64,000 bases of DNA, taken from contig NZ_ATNM01000137.1 of assembly GCF_000427295.1 (NCBI RefSeq), forward strand, positions 43,475 to 107,474, in the 5' to 3' direction. The notes beneath the pieces are model-generated. The model had not been told where the DNA came from and made no database searches. It saw only the letters and a program-made list of their open reading frames with translations. This document shows positions 36,522-46,212 of this stretch, piece by piece (positions within the stretch are counted from its first letter, which is position 1; the number at the start of each line of letters is the position of its first letter). Source of the DNA: Cyclobacterium qasimii M12-11B (GTDB lineage: Bacteria > Bacteroidota > Bacteroidia > Cytophagales > Cyclobacteriaceae). Made by a program: the position numbers and the translations under genes.

Positions 36522-37991
36522 ATGAAAGACATCAATAAATCCACCAAAAACAATTCTAGGAGGAATTTCATAAAAGCCTCCACCACTGCTGTTGCAGGAT
36601 TCTACATCGTACCTAGACACGTACTGGGAGGACCAGGTTTTAAGGCGCCAAGTGATAAGCTTAGGATAGCTGGAATCGGTGCAGGAGGAAAAGGCGGAAG
36701 TGATATTAGAAGTTTTCACAAAAGTGGAAATGCAGAAATTGTGGCCTTATGTGATGTAGATCCAGAAAGAGCATCTGGAAGCATAAAAGCTTTTCCTAAA
36801 GCAAAATTCTATGCCGACTACAGAGAAATGCTTGAAAAAGAAGGCAATAGTATAGATGCGGTATCCGTATCAACGCCGGATCATAATCATGCTGTACAAG
36901 CTTTGATGGCAATGAAAATGGGCAAGCACGTTTATGTGCAAAAGCCATTAACACATACGATTCAGGAAGCTAGGATATTAACACAAGCAGCAGAAAAATA
37001 TAAATTGGTAACCCAAATGGGTAATCAAGGTTCCTCTGGAGATGGCGTTCGACAAATGCGCGAATGGTATGCTGCAGGACTTATAGGAGAAGCTACGAAA
37101 GTAGAGTGTTGGACCAACCGTCCTGTATGGCCTCAAGGTGTTCCGTGGCCTGGAGAAACTGGTAAAAAAGCCCCTAAAAATCTTGATTGGGATCTTTGGT
37201 TAGGAACTGCTGAACAAATGGGATATGTTGAAAACCTACACCCTTTCAATTGGAGAGGATGGTGGGAATTCGGTACTGGTGCACTTGGAGATATGGCTTG
37301 CCATATTATGGAACCAGCCTTCCGAACATTGGATTTGGGATACCCTACAGGAGCAGAATGTAGTGTTGGTGCCGTATATACTGGAGAATTTAAGAATGGA
37401 TACTTCCCTAAAAGTTGTCCTCCATCTTCACACATTACTTTAGGATTTGACAAACCAAATGGTGGAAACCTTGAGTTCCATTGGATGGATGGTGGTATTC
37501 AACCAAGTAGACCAGAAGAACTTGGACCTAATGAACAAATGGGTGATGGAGGAAATGGAGTAATTATAGAAGGTACCAGAGGTAAAATGATGTGTTCTAC
37601 TTATGGTATTAATCCTAAATTATTGCCTTCATCCATTAATGATAGCGTAAACGTAGCACCTACCCTACCACGAGTAGAAGGAGGAATAGATGGACACTAT
37701 GCGCAATGGGTAAATGCATGTATTGCAGGCCATGGTAGTAAAGAATACAATGAATTGAGTTCTCCTTTCTCAATAGCTGGTCCACTCACTGAATCAGTAT
37801 TGATGGGGAATCTGGCCATTAAGAGTTATAACGTCAGAGAAGAAAAAGCTGATGGAAAAGGATACAATTACCCAGGAAGAGACATTAAACTTCTTTGGGA
37901 TGGTGAAAACATGAAAGTAACCAATTTCGAACCAGCAAATCAGTTTGTTTCGAAAGATTACAGAGCTGGATTTGAACTTCCAAAAGTATAA
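36522..37991 (+). CDS. Gfo/Idh/MocA-family oxidoreductase, Tat-exported
   Basis: 489 residues. Tat signal NNSRRNFIKASTTAVAGFYI at the N-terminus, then the Rossmann start LRIAGIGAGGKGGSDI (about residues 48-63), STPDHNHAVQALMAMKMGKH and VYVQKPLTHTIQEAR. The C-terminal domain includes WEFGTGALGDMACHIMEPAF with the conserved DxxCHxxD-like helix. Such exported oxidoreductases in Bacteroidota and Planctomycetes act on sugars or their derivatives; the substrate is unknown. Single gene with a strong terminator after it. Confidence 0.92.
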   Translation: MKDINKSTKNNSRRNFIKASTTAVAGFYIVPRHVLGGPGFKAPSDKLRIAGIGAGGKGGSDIRSFHKSGNAEIVALCDVDPERASGSIKAFPKAKFYADYREMLEKEGNSIDAVSVSTPDHNHAVQALMAMKMGKHVYVQKPLTHTIQEARILTQAAEKYKLVTQMGNQGSSGDGVRQMREWYAAGLIGEATKVECWTNRPVWPQGVPWPGETGKKAPKNLDWDLWLGTAEQMGYVENLHPFNWRGWWEFGTGALGDMACHIMEPAFRTLDLGYPTGAECSVGAVYTGEFKNGYFPKSCPPSSHITLGFDKPNGGNLEFHWMDGGIQPSRPEELGPNEQMGDGGNGVIIEGTRGKMMCSTYGINPKLLPSSINDSVNVAPTLPRVEGGIDGHYAQWVNACIAGHGSKEYNELSSPFSIAGPLTESVLMGNLAIKSYNVREEKADGKGYNYPGRDIKLLWDGENMKVTNFEPANQFVSKDYRAGFELPKV

Positions 37992-38015
37992 TCCATAGCT
38001 AATTCACAATTCAAT

Positions 38016-38046
38016 AAAGCCCTGAAATCAAAAATTTCAGGGCTTT
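38016..38046 (+). terminator. Rho-independent terminator of the Gfo/Idh gene at 36522
   Basis: A 13-bp perfect stem (AAAGCCCTGAAAT and its complement), 5-nt loop, followed by ATTTTTACC. It lies 25 nt past the stop. Confidence 0.88.
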
Positions 38047-38120
38047 ATTTTTACCAGTACATTTATATGATTCACTTTTGAAGAATCAATCCTTCTTGGG
38101 GTACTTTTAGCTTTGGTAAT

Positions 38121-39557
38121 TTAGACTTTCACCTCTTCTATCTCCAAAATAGAATCAATTATGGGCAGTGTAAATTTAAAAGTCGCTCCTTCACCTTTTT
38201 GAGATTCCACCCAGACTTCTCCACCAAAATTGTCAATGATTTTTTTCACTATTGCAAGGCCCATTCCTGTGCCTTCATATTTCTCTTTACCGTGTAATCT
38301 GTTGAATATTGTAAAGATATTCTCATGGCTTTCCGGCGCAATTCCAATACCATTATCAATTACTGAAAACAACCAGTAACCTTTATCTTTTACAACTGTA
38401 ATTTCAATGGACGGATTTTCACTCTCACTTCTATATTTTAACGCATTGCCTATGAGGTTATAAATCACTTGAAATAAAGGCGTCTTATATGAAGCTATAA
38501 CAGGCAGGTCTTTGTATTTTATTGTTGCATTGGTCTCTTTTATTCTTTTCTTTAATAGTAGACAAACCTCATCGACGATCTCCATAATTGCTAAAGTCTT
38601 CAACTTGTCTTCATGTTTGCCTATTCTAGAAAATTCTAGCAAATCCAAAATAATTTGGCGCATTCGCTTGGCACCATCTACTGCAAATTCAATGTATTGG
38701 TGAGCTTTTTTATCAAGTTTATCACCGTATCTCCGCTCAAGCAGCCCCATAAAATTACTAACCATACGTAAGGGCTCCTGTAAATCATGTGAAGCCACAT
38801 ACGCGAATTGCTCAAGTTCATTATTAGATCTTTCTAATTCTTTGGTATGTTGTGCCAATTGTTCATTTAGGGTTTGTAATGACTTTTCGTATTCCCTTCT
38901 ATAGGTAATATCTGTTATTGCACCTACCAATCGAGTTACTTTTCCTCTTTTATCCCTAATAAAAATAGCCCTATCCATAATGAAGGCATAATGTCCATCA
39001 TTCGTTAATAACCTGTATTCCTCAAACCAATTGGTTAAATGATCGCTTTTAATGAATTGCCTAAATTTTTTATTAATCCTTTCTTTATCATCAGGGTGAA
39101 CCAATGATTTAAAGAATCCTATATCTGGAACACTGCTTTTAAGGTCATATCCAAACAAAGAGTTAAACCCTACACCCAAAAACAACTTATTACTTACAAT
39201 ATCATAATCATAAATAGCGTCATTGGTGGCTTCAGCAATCTTCTCAAACCTTTCGTTTGAAAGCTGTATTTTTTCTATCGTAATTTTTTCTTGGGTAATG
39301 TCCTTAATAAAAACACTTATTCCTTCAGGTGAAGGATACATGTTAACATCCAGCCATATGTTCATTTTCTCTGAAAACATCTCAAATTGAACATCTTTTT
39401 GGTTTTCAAAGGCATAAACCAATTGCTCGTGGGTATATGAATCTTTTATTCTTGGTACAGCCTTCAATAAATTATTATTTATGGCTATACTCCTACTCAC
39501 TCCTATAATTGCTTCAGCACGCTGATTCCAATACAGGATATTAAAGTTTTTATCCAA
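38121..39557 (-). CDS. Kinase fragment: last PAS domains, HisKA and HATPase
   Basis: A 478-residue open frame. A PAS domain fills about residues 1-90 and another 100-215 (NERFEKIAEATNDAIYDYD). Then comes a coiled segment, HisKA with the phospho-accepting His in YVASHDLQEPLRMV (residue about 257), and HATPase_c with GNALKYRS (N box), DNGIGIAP and GTGMGLAIVKKII. The catalytic half is complete, so even alone it could be an active kinase. It begins in a different frame from 39571-42714; the run at 39595-39602 is where the frames meet. Confidence 0.85.
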   Translation of the reverse strand: MDKNFNILYWNQRAEAIIGVSRSIAINNNLLKAVPRIKDSYTHEQLVYAFENQKDVQFEMFSEKMNIWLDVNMYPSPEGISVFIKDITQEKITIEKIQLSNERFEKIAEATNDAIYDYDIVSNKLFLGVGFNSLFGYDLKSSVPDIGFFKSLVHPDDKERINKKFRQFIKSDHLTNWFEEYRLLTNDGHYAFIMDRAIFIRDKRGKVTRLVGAITDITYRREYEKSLQTLNEQLAQHTKELERSNNELEQFAYVASHDLQEPLRMVSNFMGLLERRYGDKLDKKAHQYIEFAVDGAKRMRQIILDLLEFSRIGKHEDKLKTLAIMEIVDEVCLLLKKRIKETNATIKYKDLPVIASYKTPLFQVIYNLIGNALKYRSESENPSIEITVVKDKGYWLFSVIDNGIGIAPESHENIFTIFNRLHGKEKYEGTGMGLAIVKKIIDNFGGEVWVESQKGEGATFKFTLPIIDSILEIEEVKV

Positions 39558-39570
39558 TGCATAAAAGGCC

Positions 39571-42500
39571 TCACCAATGCTCTCTAGTATGGCATTTTTT
39601 TTCCTCGGAAGAATTCTGGAGCGCTAGTTGGCTATTGGACCGCTGAATTGCAGCGGATAAATTAGAAGTAATGGTTAACAAAAATGAAATTTCACTATCT
39701 GTCCATTGACGTTCTGAAGTACAGTCATCAAAGCCTATAAACCCATAGAAATTATTGTTGATCATAATGGGTATGATGAGGGTAGAAAAAATACCACCTT
39801 CCTCTAGCGTGCTTTTTAACTTACAATCGGACAATTCTTTGGCATGTGCTATGAAAACCTTTCCCTTTTCCAAAACACTGATCATTTGTGGATAATCGGT
39901 TAAGGCAATGTTTTGATAAACATCATTTTCTTTAAAGTTGTTAGTTTTTTCCTGGTACCAATCAATTTTTTTACTAAAAAGGGCTGTACCAGTAGTGGCA
40001 TCCACGTGATTTTCAAAATAGTAAATTCTGTCAAGAACCACTGTTTTACTGGTAAGCAAAAAGACTTCTTCTATTGCGTCTTTCCAATTCTCTACCAAAA
40101 GAAATTTTTCGATAACTTTAGAAATAACTTCTAATAGCTGGTTGTTTTTAGCCAGTTCAATTTCATTAGATTTCTGCTTGTGAATATCTTGTATTGAACC
40201 TAAAATACGAACACATTTATCATTGCTAAATTCTGCTTGCGCTATACTCCTGACCCACCTTTCCTGCCCTTCTGGAAGTGAAATGAGAAGTTGGTAGTCC
40301 CAAGGTTCACCCTGATTAATTGCCCGATCAATTGCATTCTCAACCAGCATTTTATCATCTCCCAAAAATCTTTCTATAATTTCCTGAAAACCAGGTGAAC
40401 TATCCAGAGGTAGGCCATAAATTTCTTTTGTGGTAGCAGACAAGTATAGCTTGTCGTTTTCAAGATCTATTTCCCAACTACCCAATCTTGAAAGTTTGGA
40501 GGCGTTATCCAAAGTGGTTTGTAGCGCTACCATCTCTGTAATATCGTGGCCAAATGAAAAAACCAATCCTTCCTCACCAAATTCATCTGATGAATTCCAC
40601 GAAATCCACCGGTATAAACCGGCTTTAGTCCTGTAACGAATGATTAGATTTTTCGCGAGTAATCCCTCACTAATGGAAAATTTTCGAATCGACAATTCTT
40701 TGTCTTCAGGATGGATAAGGTCCTCAAATTTTTTGGTTAACATTTCTTCTTCGCAGTATCCAAACACCTTACAGAAAGAAGGATTCACCTTTACAAAGTA
40801 ACCACTTGGGTCAATGATGCTAAGCAATTCAGGTGCACTGTTAAAGAGCAGTCTCATTTCTTCTTCCTGCTGCTTTCTCTTAATCTCACCAGCTAATAAT
40901 TTACCTACCGGCTCGAAAAACAATTTACAGTCTTTAGGTAAGGTAATGTTTTCTTTGGCGTACAGAAGCATTACTCCAACCTTTAAATTATTTTGAAACA
41001 GTGGAATTCCTAAAATAGATTTTACCTGGGTAAACAGCTCTGGATTGATGTCCTCATATCTAGTACCTTCAGAAAGATTCTTTTTTTCAGTAAAAGTGCC
41101 AGAATTTAATACCTGTGTAGCAAAATCTCTCCCTATTCCATAAACTTCATCTTTTAGCCATTTTGGGCTTGGATCAGTCCAATAGCCCTCAAGTAAATTA
41201 ATTTCAACTCCTTTCTTACCCAATAACCAAACCTCTCCTCCTAACAAATTCGAAAATGCTGAAAGGTATTTTAGTACAGCATGCAATATTTCCTTCAGTT
41301 CTACTTCCTTCTTGAAATTTTTGGTGATTTCATGTTGAACCTCATTTAGGTAAAATTCTTCTTTTTCATCAGATTTATCTCTTAACACACCAATCATTCG
41401 CAAGGGTCTGCCTGATTCATCTCTGATCATGTAACTGATTTCCTCTATATGTAGGAACTGCCCATTCTTATGTAGAAATCGATATTCTTTATGCCAGCTG
41501 TTTTCAACTGGATTATTGACAAAATCATCCCAAACCTTATCCGTTACTTTTGAATCTGCAGGATGCATAAAAGAAGCCCATTCTGATATTTTATTTATCT
41601 CTTCTCCTTTCTTGTATCCAAATATTCTATAAAAGCCCTCTCCCCAATGAAATTCATCCAAATTATAATCCCAATCAAAAATGGCATCATTTGTTGCCAT
41701 GTTCACATAGGTGAACCGTTCATTACTTTTATGTAAATTCTCAAGGTATTGAAACTTGGTTAATACTATGGATAAAATTCGCTGACTTTTTTGAATCGCA
41801 TAAGATTCGAGATCTCTTGGTTTCCTTGCGCTTTCGAAAAAATTAATAAGTAGCGCATCCAATTTTCCATCTGAATTAAAAATGGGCAAAGAACAACAAC
41901 TACTTACTCCTATTTTATTGGCAAATTCCACCAATTTATCCCATCTTTTGTCTTGTTTTATGTCAGAGATAAAGACCTCATTTTTTAAAAAGTCAAAAGA
42001 ATTTCCTATCTCAATTCCATCATTTAAAGTAAGTTCAAAATCCTTGAAGTCTAAATCATCCAAATCAAGTAATGAAGGAGTGGCAAAGTTTTGAAGCTTA
42101 CCTCCAATCACCTTAAAAACAGCCATCTTCATTGAAGGGAAGAGAATTTCCAGATTGGAAAGGTAATTGAGCAATAAATCAGCAAGCTTGGCATCCTGAT
42201 TCATACTACCTTCCATAAACTCCTTTTCTATGGCCTCTAATTCTCCATAAAAATATTCTAGTGTTATGTCTTTAATAGCTCCAACAACCCTGTAGGCTTT
42301 ACCCTTATTATCCCTAAGTATTACAGCTTTTTCTTTAACATAAGCATATTCACTATTCGATTTTATCAGACGATATTCGGATTCCCATTGTTTATCGAGA
42401 CTGTTGTGAATTATATACTGAACTTTATTCTGATAAATTTTAACATCATCAGGATGAATACTGTCACAAAAATTCCCGTGGTTTTTAGATGGCTCTTCAA

Positions 42501-42714
42501 TTTTTATCCCAAAATTTTTACGAAAACCTTCTCCTAAAAACATATCCTCTGTTACAGGGTCAAGATCCCAAATACTTCCAGAATCGGTTTGCATTACCAG
42601 CTCAAATCGCTCATTGCTTTTTTTCAATTCTTCTTCAAAAGCTATTCGCTCAGATATATCTGTCCCATTGCATTGAATTTCTTTTGCTTGACCATCCGTG
42701 CCTAGAATGACCAC
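39571..42714 (-). CDS. Kinase fragment: central PAS and GAF domains
   Basis: A 1,047-residue frame beginning within a PAS domain (the preceding part is encoded at 42702-42890 and back to 43017 in another frame). Repeats of the PAS/PAC pattern are easy to see (SNERFELVMQTDSGSIWDLD; SNERFTYVNMATNDAIFDWD; FNSAPELLSIIDPSGYFVKV; RLGSWEIDLENDKLYLSATT), with GAF-like segments (SSCCSLPIFNSDGKLDALL; IKSILGIPLFQNNLKVGVML; STLIIPIMINNNFYGFIGFD) between them. No catalytic domain. It ends with an out-of-frame tail after SSEEKK. Confidence 0.82.
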   Translation of the reverse strand: MVILGTDGQAKEIQCNGTDISERIAFEEELKKSNERFELVMQTDSGSIWDLDPVTEDMFLGEGFRKNFGIKIEEPSKNHGNFCDSIHPDDVKIYQNKVQYIIHNSLDKQWESEYRLIKSNSEYAYVKEKAVILRDNKGKAYRVVGAIKDITLEYFYGELEAIEKEFMEGSMNQDAKLADLLLNYLSNLEILFPSMKMAVFKVIGGKLQNFATPSLLDLDDLDFKDFELTLNDGIEIGNSFDFLKNEVFISDIKQDKRWDKLVEFANKIGVSSCCSLPIFNSDGKLDALLINFFESARKPRDLESYAIQKSQRILSIVLTKFQYLENLHKSNERFTYVNMATNDAIFDWDYNLDEFHWGEGFYRIFGYKKGEEINKISEWASFMHPADSKVTDKVWDDFVNNPVENSWHKEYRFLHKNGQFLHIEEISYMIRDESGRPLRMIGVLRDKSDEKEEFYLNEVQHEITKNFKKEVELKEILHAVLKYLSAFSNLLGGEVWLLGKKGVEINLLEGYWTDPSPKWLKDEVYGIGRDFATQVLNSGTFTEKKNLSEGTRYEDINPELFTQVKSILGIPLFQNNLKVGVMLLYAKENITLPKDCKLFFEPVGKLLAGEIKRKQQEEEMRLLFNSAPELLSIIDPSGYFVKVNPSFCKVFGYCEEEMLTKKFEDLIHPEDKELSIRKFSISEGLLAKNLIIRYRTKAGLYRWISWNSSDEFGEEGLVFSFGHDITEMVALQTTLDNASKLSRLGSWEIDLENDKLYLSATTKEIYGLPLDSSPGFQEIIERFLGDDKMLVENAIDRAINQGEPWDYQLLISLPEGQERWVRSIAQAEFSNDKCVRILGSIQDIHKQKSNEIELAKNNQLLEVISKVIEKFLLVENWKDAIEEVFLLTSKTVVLDRIYYFENHVDATTGTALFSKKIDWYQEKTNNFKENDVYQNIALTDYPQMISVLEKGKVFIAHAKELSDCKLKSTLEEGGIFSTLIIPIMINNNFYGFIGFDDCTSERQWTDSEISFLLTITSNLSAAIQRSNSQLALQNSSEEKKCHTREHW

Positions 42715-43009
42715 AAAATCCCATAGCGTAGAATAAAATCCTCCATCTTTTTTAGTTTCCGGATTTCTACTTTAAATGGTTTTCCAGGATGTCTTAAGCA
42801 CTTTTTAATTGCGTACTGCAAGTTACTCTTGTCACTGTCGAGTATTGTGTCTTTTAAATTTATGCCTTTGTAAGTGGAATTCGGAAACATCCAATTAAAG
42901 GTATCTATGTATTTCGTGTTAGCATAGGTAATGAACCCTTCCAGATCTGTACGAATAACAAAAGTAGTCTGTGATTCATAAAAACCTCGGTACCTAGCTT
43001 CACTGGTTT

Positions 43010-45805
43010 TTAATTTTCTTGTGCTTTAATTAAATCCGTAATTTCCACACTATTTACAACAAACCCTCCAACCGCTGGATCTTCTAACATGTTGGTAATG
43101 ACACTTAATAGCCAACACCAAGTCCCATTCTTTTTCCTAAATTTGTAGGGACTACTTTTTATTCTATGTGATGAAGCTATTTCAAAAAATTCACTGTTGA
43201 TTTTAGCTAAATTTTCAGGATGAAAATATTTACCAGCAACTTCTCCAACTAAGTCCTTTTCTTCATACCCAAGAATTTGTGGATAATTTGGGCTTACATA
43301 AGTATAGATTCCCTCTTCATTTATAATTGCGGTAAGATCTGAACCTTCTTGAACCAAGGATTTAAATCTTTTCTCACTCTGAGCCAACTGGTCATTGAGT
43401 TTTACCTTTTCTGTGATATCTCTGAAATTATCAACTATACCTCCAATATTAGGGTCATTTAAAAAATTGGTTATAGTGGATTCCATCCATCTCCATGATC
43501 CATCCTTATGCTTACTTCTTGTCACATTTCCTTCAATAGGCACCCCTTCAGAAGCCAAAGCACGCTTGAATTTATCTAAAGCCATCTCTAGATCTTCTGG
43601 ATGGACGGATTCACTTAACTTCAAATTATAGGCTTCTTCTTCAGTATATCCTAGGACCTTGGTAATAGTAGAAGAGACGTACGTCTGAACTCCATTGGTA
43701 TCAAAAATAGCTATAGCATCTCTCCCATTTTCTATTAATGCTTTGAACCTTTTTTCATTTTCTTTTAGGGCTATTTCAGCAGCTTTTCTTTTGGTAATGT
43801 CTACCATCAAGCCTTTGTACATTACCTCATCCTCTTCCCCTTTAACCACTTTAATCAAGTCGCTGATCCAAATCAAATCTCCTTTCCTGTCTAGGAAACG
43901 ATACTCAACAGTAAATTCATTATTTGAAAGGGATTTATCTGAGATTAATTGCAGAACATATTCTTTATCAGCTTTGTAAATATGCTCCTGCCAAAAGTCA
44001 GGATCTTGTTGCCATTCCTCCACAGAATACCCTAAAATTTCTTTTACCTGAGGACTGATATAACTTACTTTACCTGATTTCGGTTTTGATTCCCAAAACA
44101 CCCCTGGTATGGATTCTATCAATGAATTAATCTTTCCATTTGAAACCCTTAATGCTTCTTGACTACACAATTGGTCTAAGCGCGTCCCTAAATGGTAAAC
44201 TAAGGAGTTAATCAGTCTTGTTTCATAGTTTTGTTTACCCTCACCATCAAGGGAGGATAGCTTTTCTGGTAGATTCACTTCAAGAACTAAGGGTTCACTA
44301 TCATGAACAAGGTATTTCGCTTTGAGTGAAAATGGGGAGGCTTTATATTCTGAACTAAAATACTCTTTGTTTCGAAAATTTATTTTTACAAATGTTTTTT
44401 CTGGATTGCTCCAAGCAGAAGGTAGAATATTTACTGCACTCTGAAGTAAATCTACAATTTGAAGCCAGGAGAAGTTTAGATTACTAATTTTATAGATACA
44501 ATCTTGCTCTTTAATTCTATTTTGAAGGGAAATTAAGGTTTTTTCCAGTTCTTCCTCAGCTTGTTTTCTTTTGGTTACATCAAGTATTACCGCATCCCAA
44601 ACCACGCATCCATCTTCTAATTTATGCGGACTCCCGGCTCCTCTATGCCACCTTATAGTACCATCAGGGTGATTATACCTATACTCCCTCATCCAATAAC
44701 TCAACTCAGTGGCAGATTTATCAATTGATTCCATTAGTGCCTGAACATCATCTTGATGGCACCTCTCCCCAACCAAACTGCTGTTCTCAATTACCTCATC
44801 TGCAGTAAAACCCCAAAGTCTAATGGCCCCATTACTTACTAATTCAAATATATCTCCACCATCGGGGAATCTTTTATAGCGATAGACAACTCCTGGTATG
44901 TTATCAGATACTGTTTGAAATTGGATTTCGTTATTCCTTCTTTTTGTAATGTCTGTATGCGTACCTGACATACGCATAGGTTTCCCGTCTTCAGACCACT
45001 TAGTAACTTTACCTCTATCATTGATCCAAACCTCATGACCATCTTTATGAAGCAACCTATACTCTACACTGAAAAATTCAATTTCCTTATTAAAACATGC
45101 TGCTAAAACGCGATCTGATATATTTCTATCCTCCGGATGCAATAATTCATACCAGGTATCCATAGTAAAAGGGTATAGATCTGATAATGTATACCCTACC
45201 ATAGCTAAATACTCTTCGTTTAAGGACACTTCCTTCTTTACCATGTCCCAATCATAGGTCCCCACATGGGTGGCTTCTAAGATGTTGTTTAACCTGCTGG
45301 TTTCAATTTCAAGATGCTCCTTCGTCACCTCGTGGTCTTTTTGACTTTTTTTCAACTCCAGAAGCTGCGTTACCTGCCCTGCTAGAATATTAAGTCCATT
45401 AATTGTCTTTTCATTTAATTCCCTCGGAATGTGATCAATTGCACAAAGCATACCCCAAAAATGCCCATCCAAAGTCATTAAAGGCACGCCAATATAAAAA
45501 ACGATGCCTGGAAAAGAACTTACAAGAGGGTTTTTAGCCAACTTGGGGTCCTTCCTGGCGTCAGGAACAAGAAGTACTTCATTAGGCTTATCACCTATAA
45601 ATTCAGCTAAAGACAATGGGTCGAGAATATCTTTGACTTCTATTCCTTGACAAGAATTGATCAATACGCTCCCTTTCTCAACTTTAAAAATAAGGCTTAT
45701 GGGTGCCCCTGTTAAAATCTCAACCAGACTAGTTATGGAATCTAGTTCTGCATCAATTCCCCTATCACTCAATTTACTATCCTCACTTTTGCTGTTAAAA
45801 CCCAT
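43010..45805 (-). CDS. Kinase fragment: N-terminal GAF and first PAS domains
   Basis: A 931-residue frame from the true ATG at 45805. A GAF domain occupies about residues 20-150 (IVFYIGVPLMTLDGHFWGML), then PAS/PAC domains at about 172-292, 296-415, 560-675, 685-800 and 808-926; 430-545 is a region I cannot assign. PAC ends such as MSGTHTDITKRR and VDNFRDITEK mark each repeat. It stops after IKAQEN, where one extra A at 43014-43017 would continue into EKLKTSEARYRGFYESQTTF. Confidence 0.83.
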   Translation of the reverse strand: MGFNSKSEDSKLSDRGIDAELDSITSLVEILTGAPISLIFKVEKGSVLINSCQGIEVKDILDPLSLAEFIGDKPNEVLLVPDARKDPKLAKNPLVSSFPGIVFYIGVPLMTLDGHFWGMLCAIDHIPRELNEKTINGLNILAGQVTQLLELKKSQKDHEVTKEHLEIETSRLNNILEATHVGTYDWDMVKKEVSLNEEYLAMVGYTLSDLYPFTMDTWYELLHPEDRNISDRVLAACFNKEIEFFSVEYRLLHKDGHEVWINDRGKVTKWSEDGKPMRMSGTHTDITKRRNNEIQFQTVSDNIPGVVYRYKRFPDGGDIFELVSNGAIRLWGFTADEVIENSSLVGERCHQDDVQALMESIDKSATELSYWMREYRYNHPDGTIRWHRGAGSPHKLEDGCVVWDAVILDVTKRKQAEEELEKTLISLQNRIKEQDCIYKISNLNFSWLQIVDLLQSAVNILPSAWSNPEKTFVKINFRNKEYFSSEYKASPFSLKAKYLVHDSEPLVLEVNLPEKLSSLDGEGKQNYETRLINSLVYHLGTRLDQLCSQEALRVSNGKINSLIESIPGVFWESKPKSGKVSYISPQVKEILGYSVEEWQQDPDFWQEHIYKADKEYVLQLISDKSLSNNEFTVEYRFLDRKGDLIWISDLIKVVKGEEDEVMYKGLMVDITKRKAAEIALKENEKRFKALIENGRDAIAIFDTNGVQTYVSSTITKVLGYTEEEAYNLKLSESVHPEDLEMALDKFKRALASEGVPIEGNVTRSKHKDGSWRWMESTITNFLNDPNIGGIVDNFRDITEKVKLNDQLAQSEKRFKSLVQEGSDLTAIINEEGIYTYVSPNYPQILGYEEKDLVGEVAGKYFHPENLAKINSEFFEIASSHRIKSSPYKFRKKNGTWCWLLSVITNMLEDPAVGGFVVNSVEITDLIKAQEN

Positions 45806-46212
45806 TGTATATAAAAAACTATGTATTTCACTCTTACTTATTGAGTGACTATCTAAAAATAAACAATTAATATTAAATCTATGGTAATTAAGGCTTTTAA
45901 GGGCTTAAAAAATCTGATTCTTTGTTTTTGCTTTCACAAAATTTAATCTGATTCTAAAAAAGCATTTACAATCAAGGCTCTATCCTAAAAAATTCATTAA
46001 AAAGAATCGCAATGGTAACACAAATTCAGAACCAAAAGATGAAAATAGAAAGCGGGGTCAAAGAGTTGACATAAGCCCTGTTGGTGTTTCGAAAACACGA
46101 TATTATAAAAACCACGAAAGCTAAATTGCCCAAATTACTCCGAAGGTCTATGTTAAAAAATCGAAGAATTTAATACAGTTTAGTTTTCGTGGGAAAAACC
46201 TAGATTTTTATA
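45806..46212. other. Intergenic region with an imperfect inverted repeat
   Basis: About 400 AT-rich bases between the kinase start and a Gfo/Idh gene, carrying the inverted repeat listed at 46112-46192 and a short near-palindrome around 46086-46098. No reading frame is supported. The kinase promoter should be near the left end. Confidence 0.45.
46112..46192. repeat. Imperfect inverted repeat near a Gfo/Idh 3' end
   Basis: CCACGAAAGCTAAA (46112-46125) and TTTAGTTTTCGTGG (46179-46192) are reverse complements with one mismatch, separated by 53 nt. It could be a hairpin at the 3' end of the minus-strand Gfo/Idh transcript or the ends of a small lost element. Confidence 0.4.

Larger units (their letters stand above)
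38121..45805 (-). pseudogene. Giant soluble multi-PAS/GAF sensor histidine kinase, broken by three homopolymer frameshifts
   Basis: Four successive frames (43010-45805, 42702-42890, 39571-42714, 38121-39557) make one ~2,560-codon kinase once three single-base changes are made. One A must be added at 43014-43017, one A added at 42748-42753, and one A removed from the run at 39595-39602. Joined, the protein has an N-terminal GAF domain, a long series of PAS/PAC domains with interspersed GAF domains, then HisKA and HATPase_c. No transmembrane segment or receiver domain is visible, so it should be cytoplasmic, signalling to a separate response regulator not found here. It is far longer than ordinary hybrid sensors. 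Whether the breaks are real cannot be told from the sequence. Confidence 0.85.
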
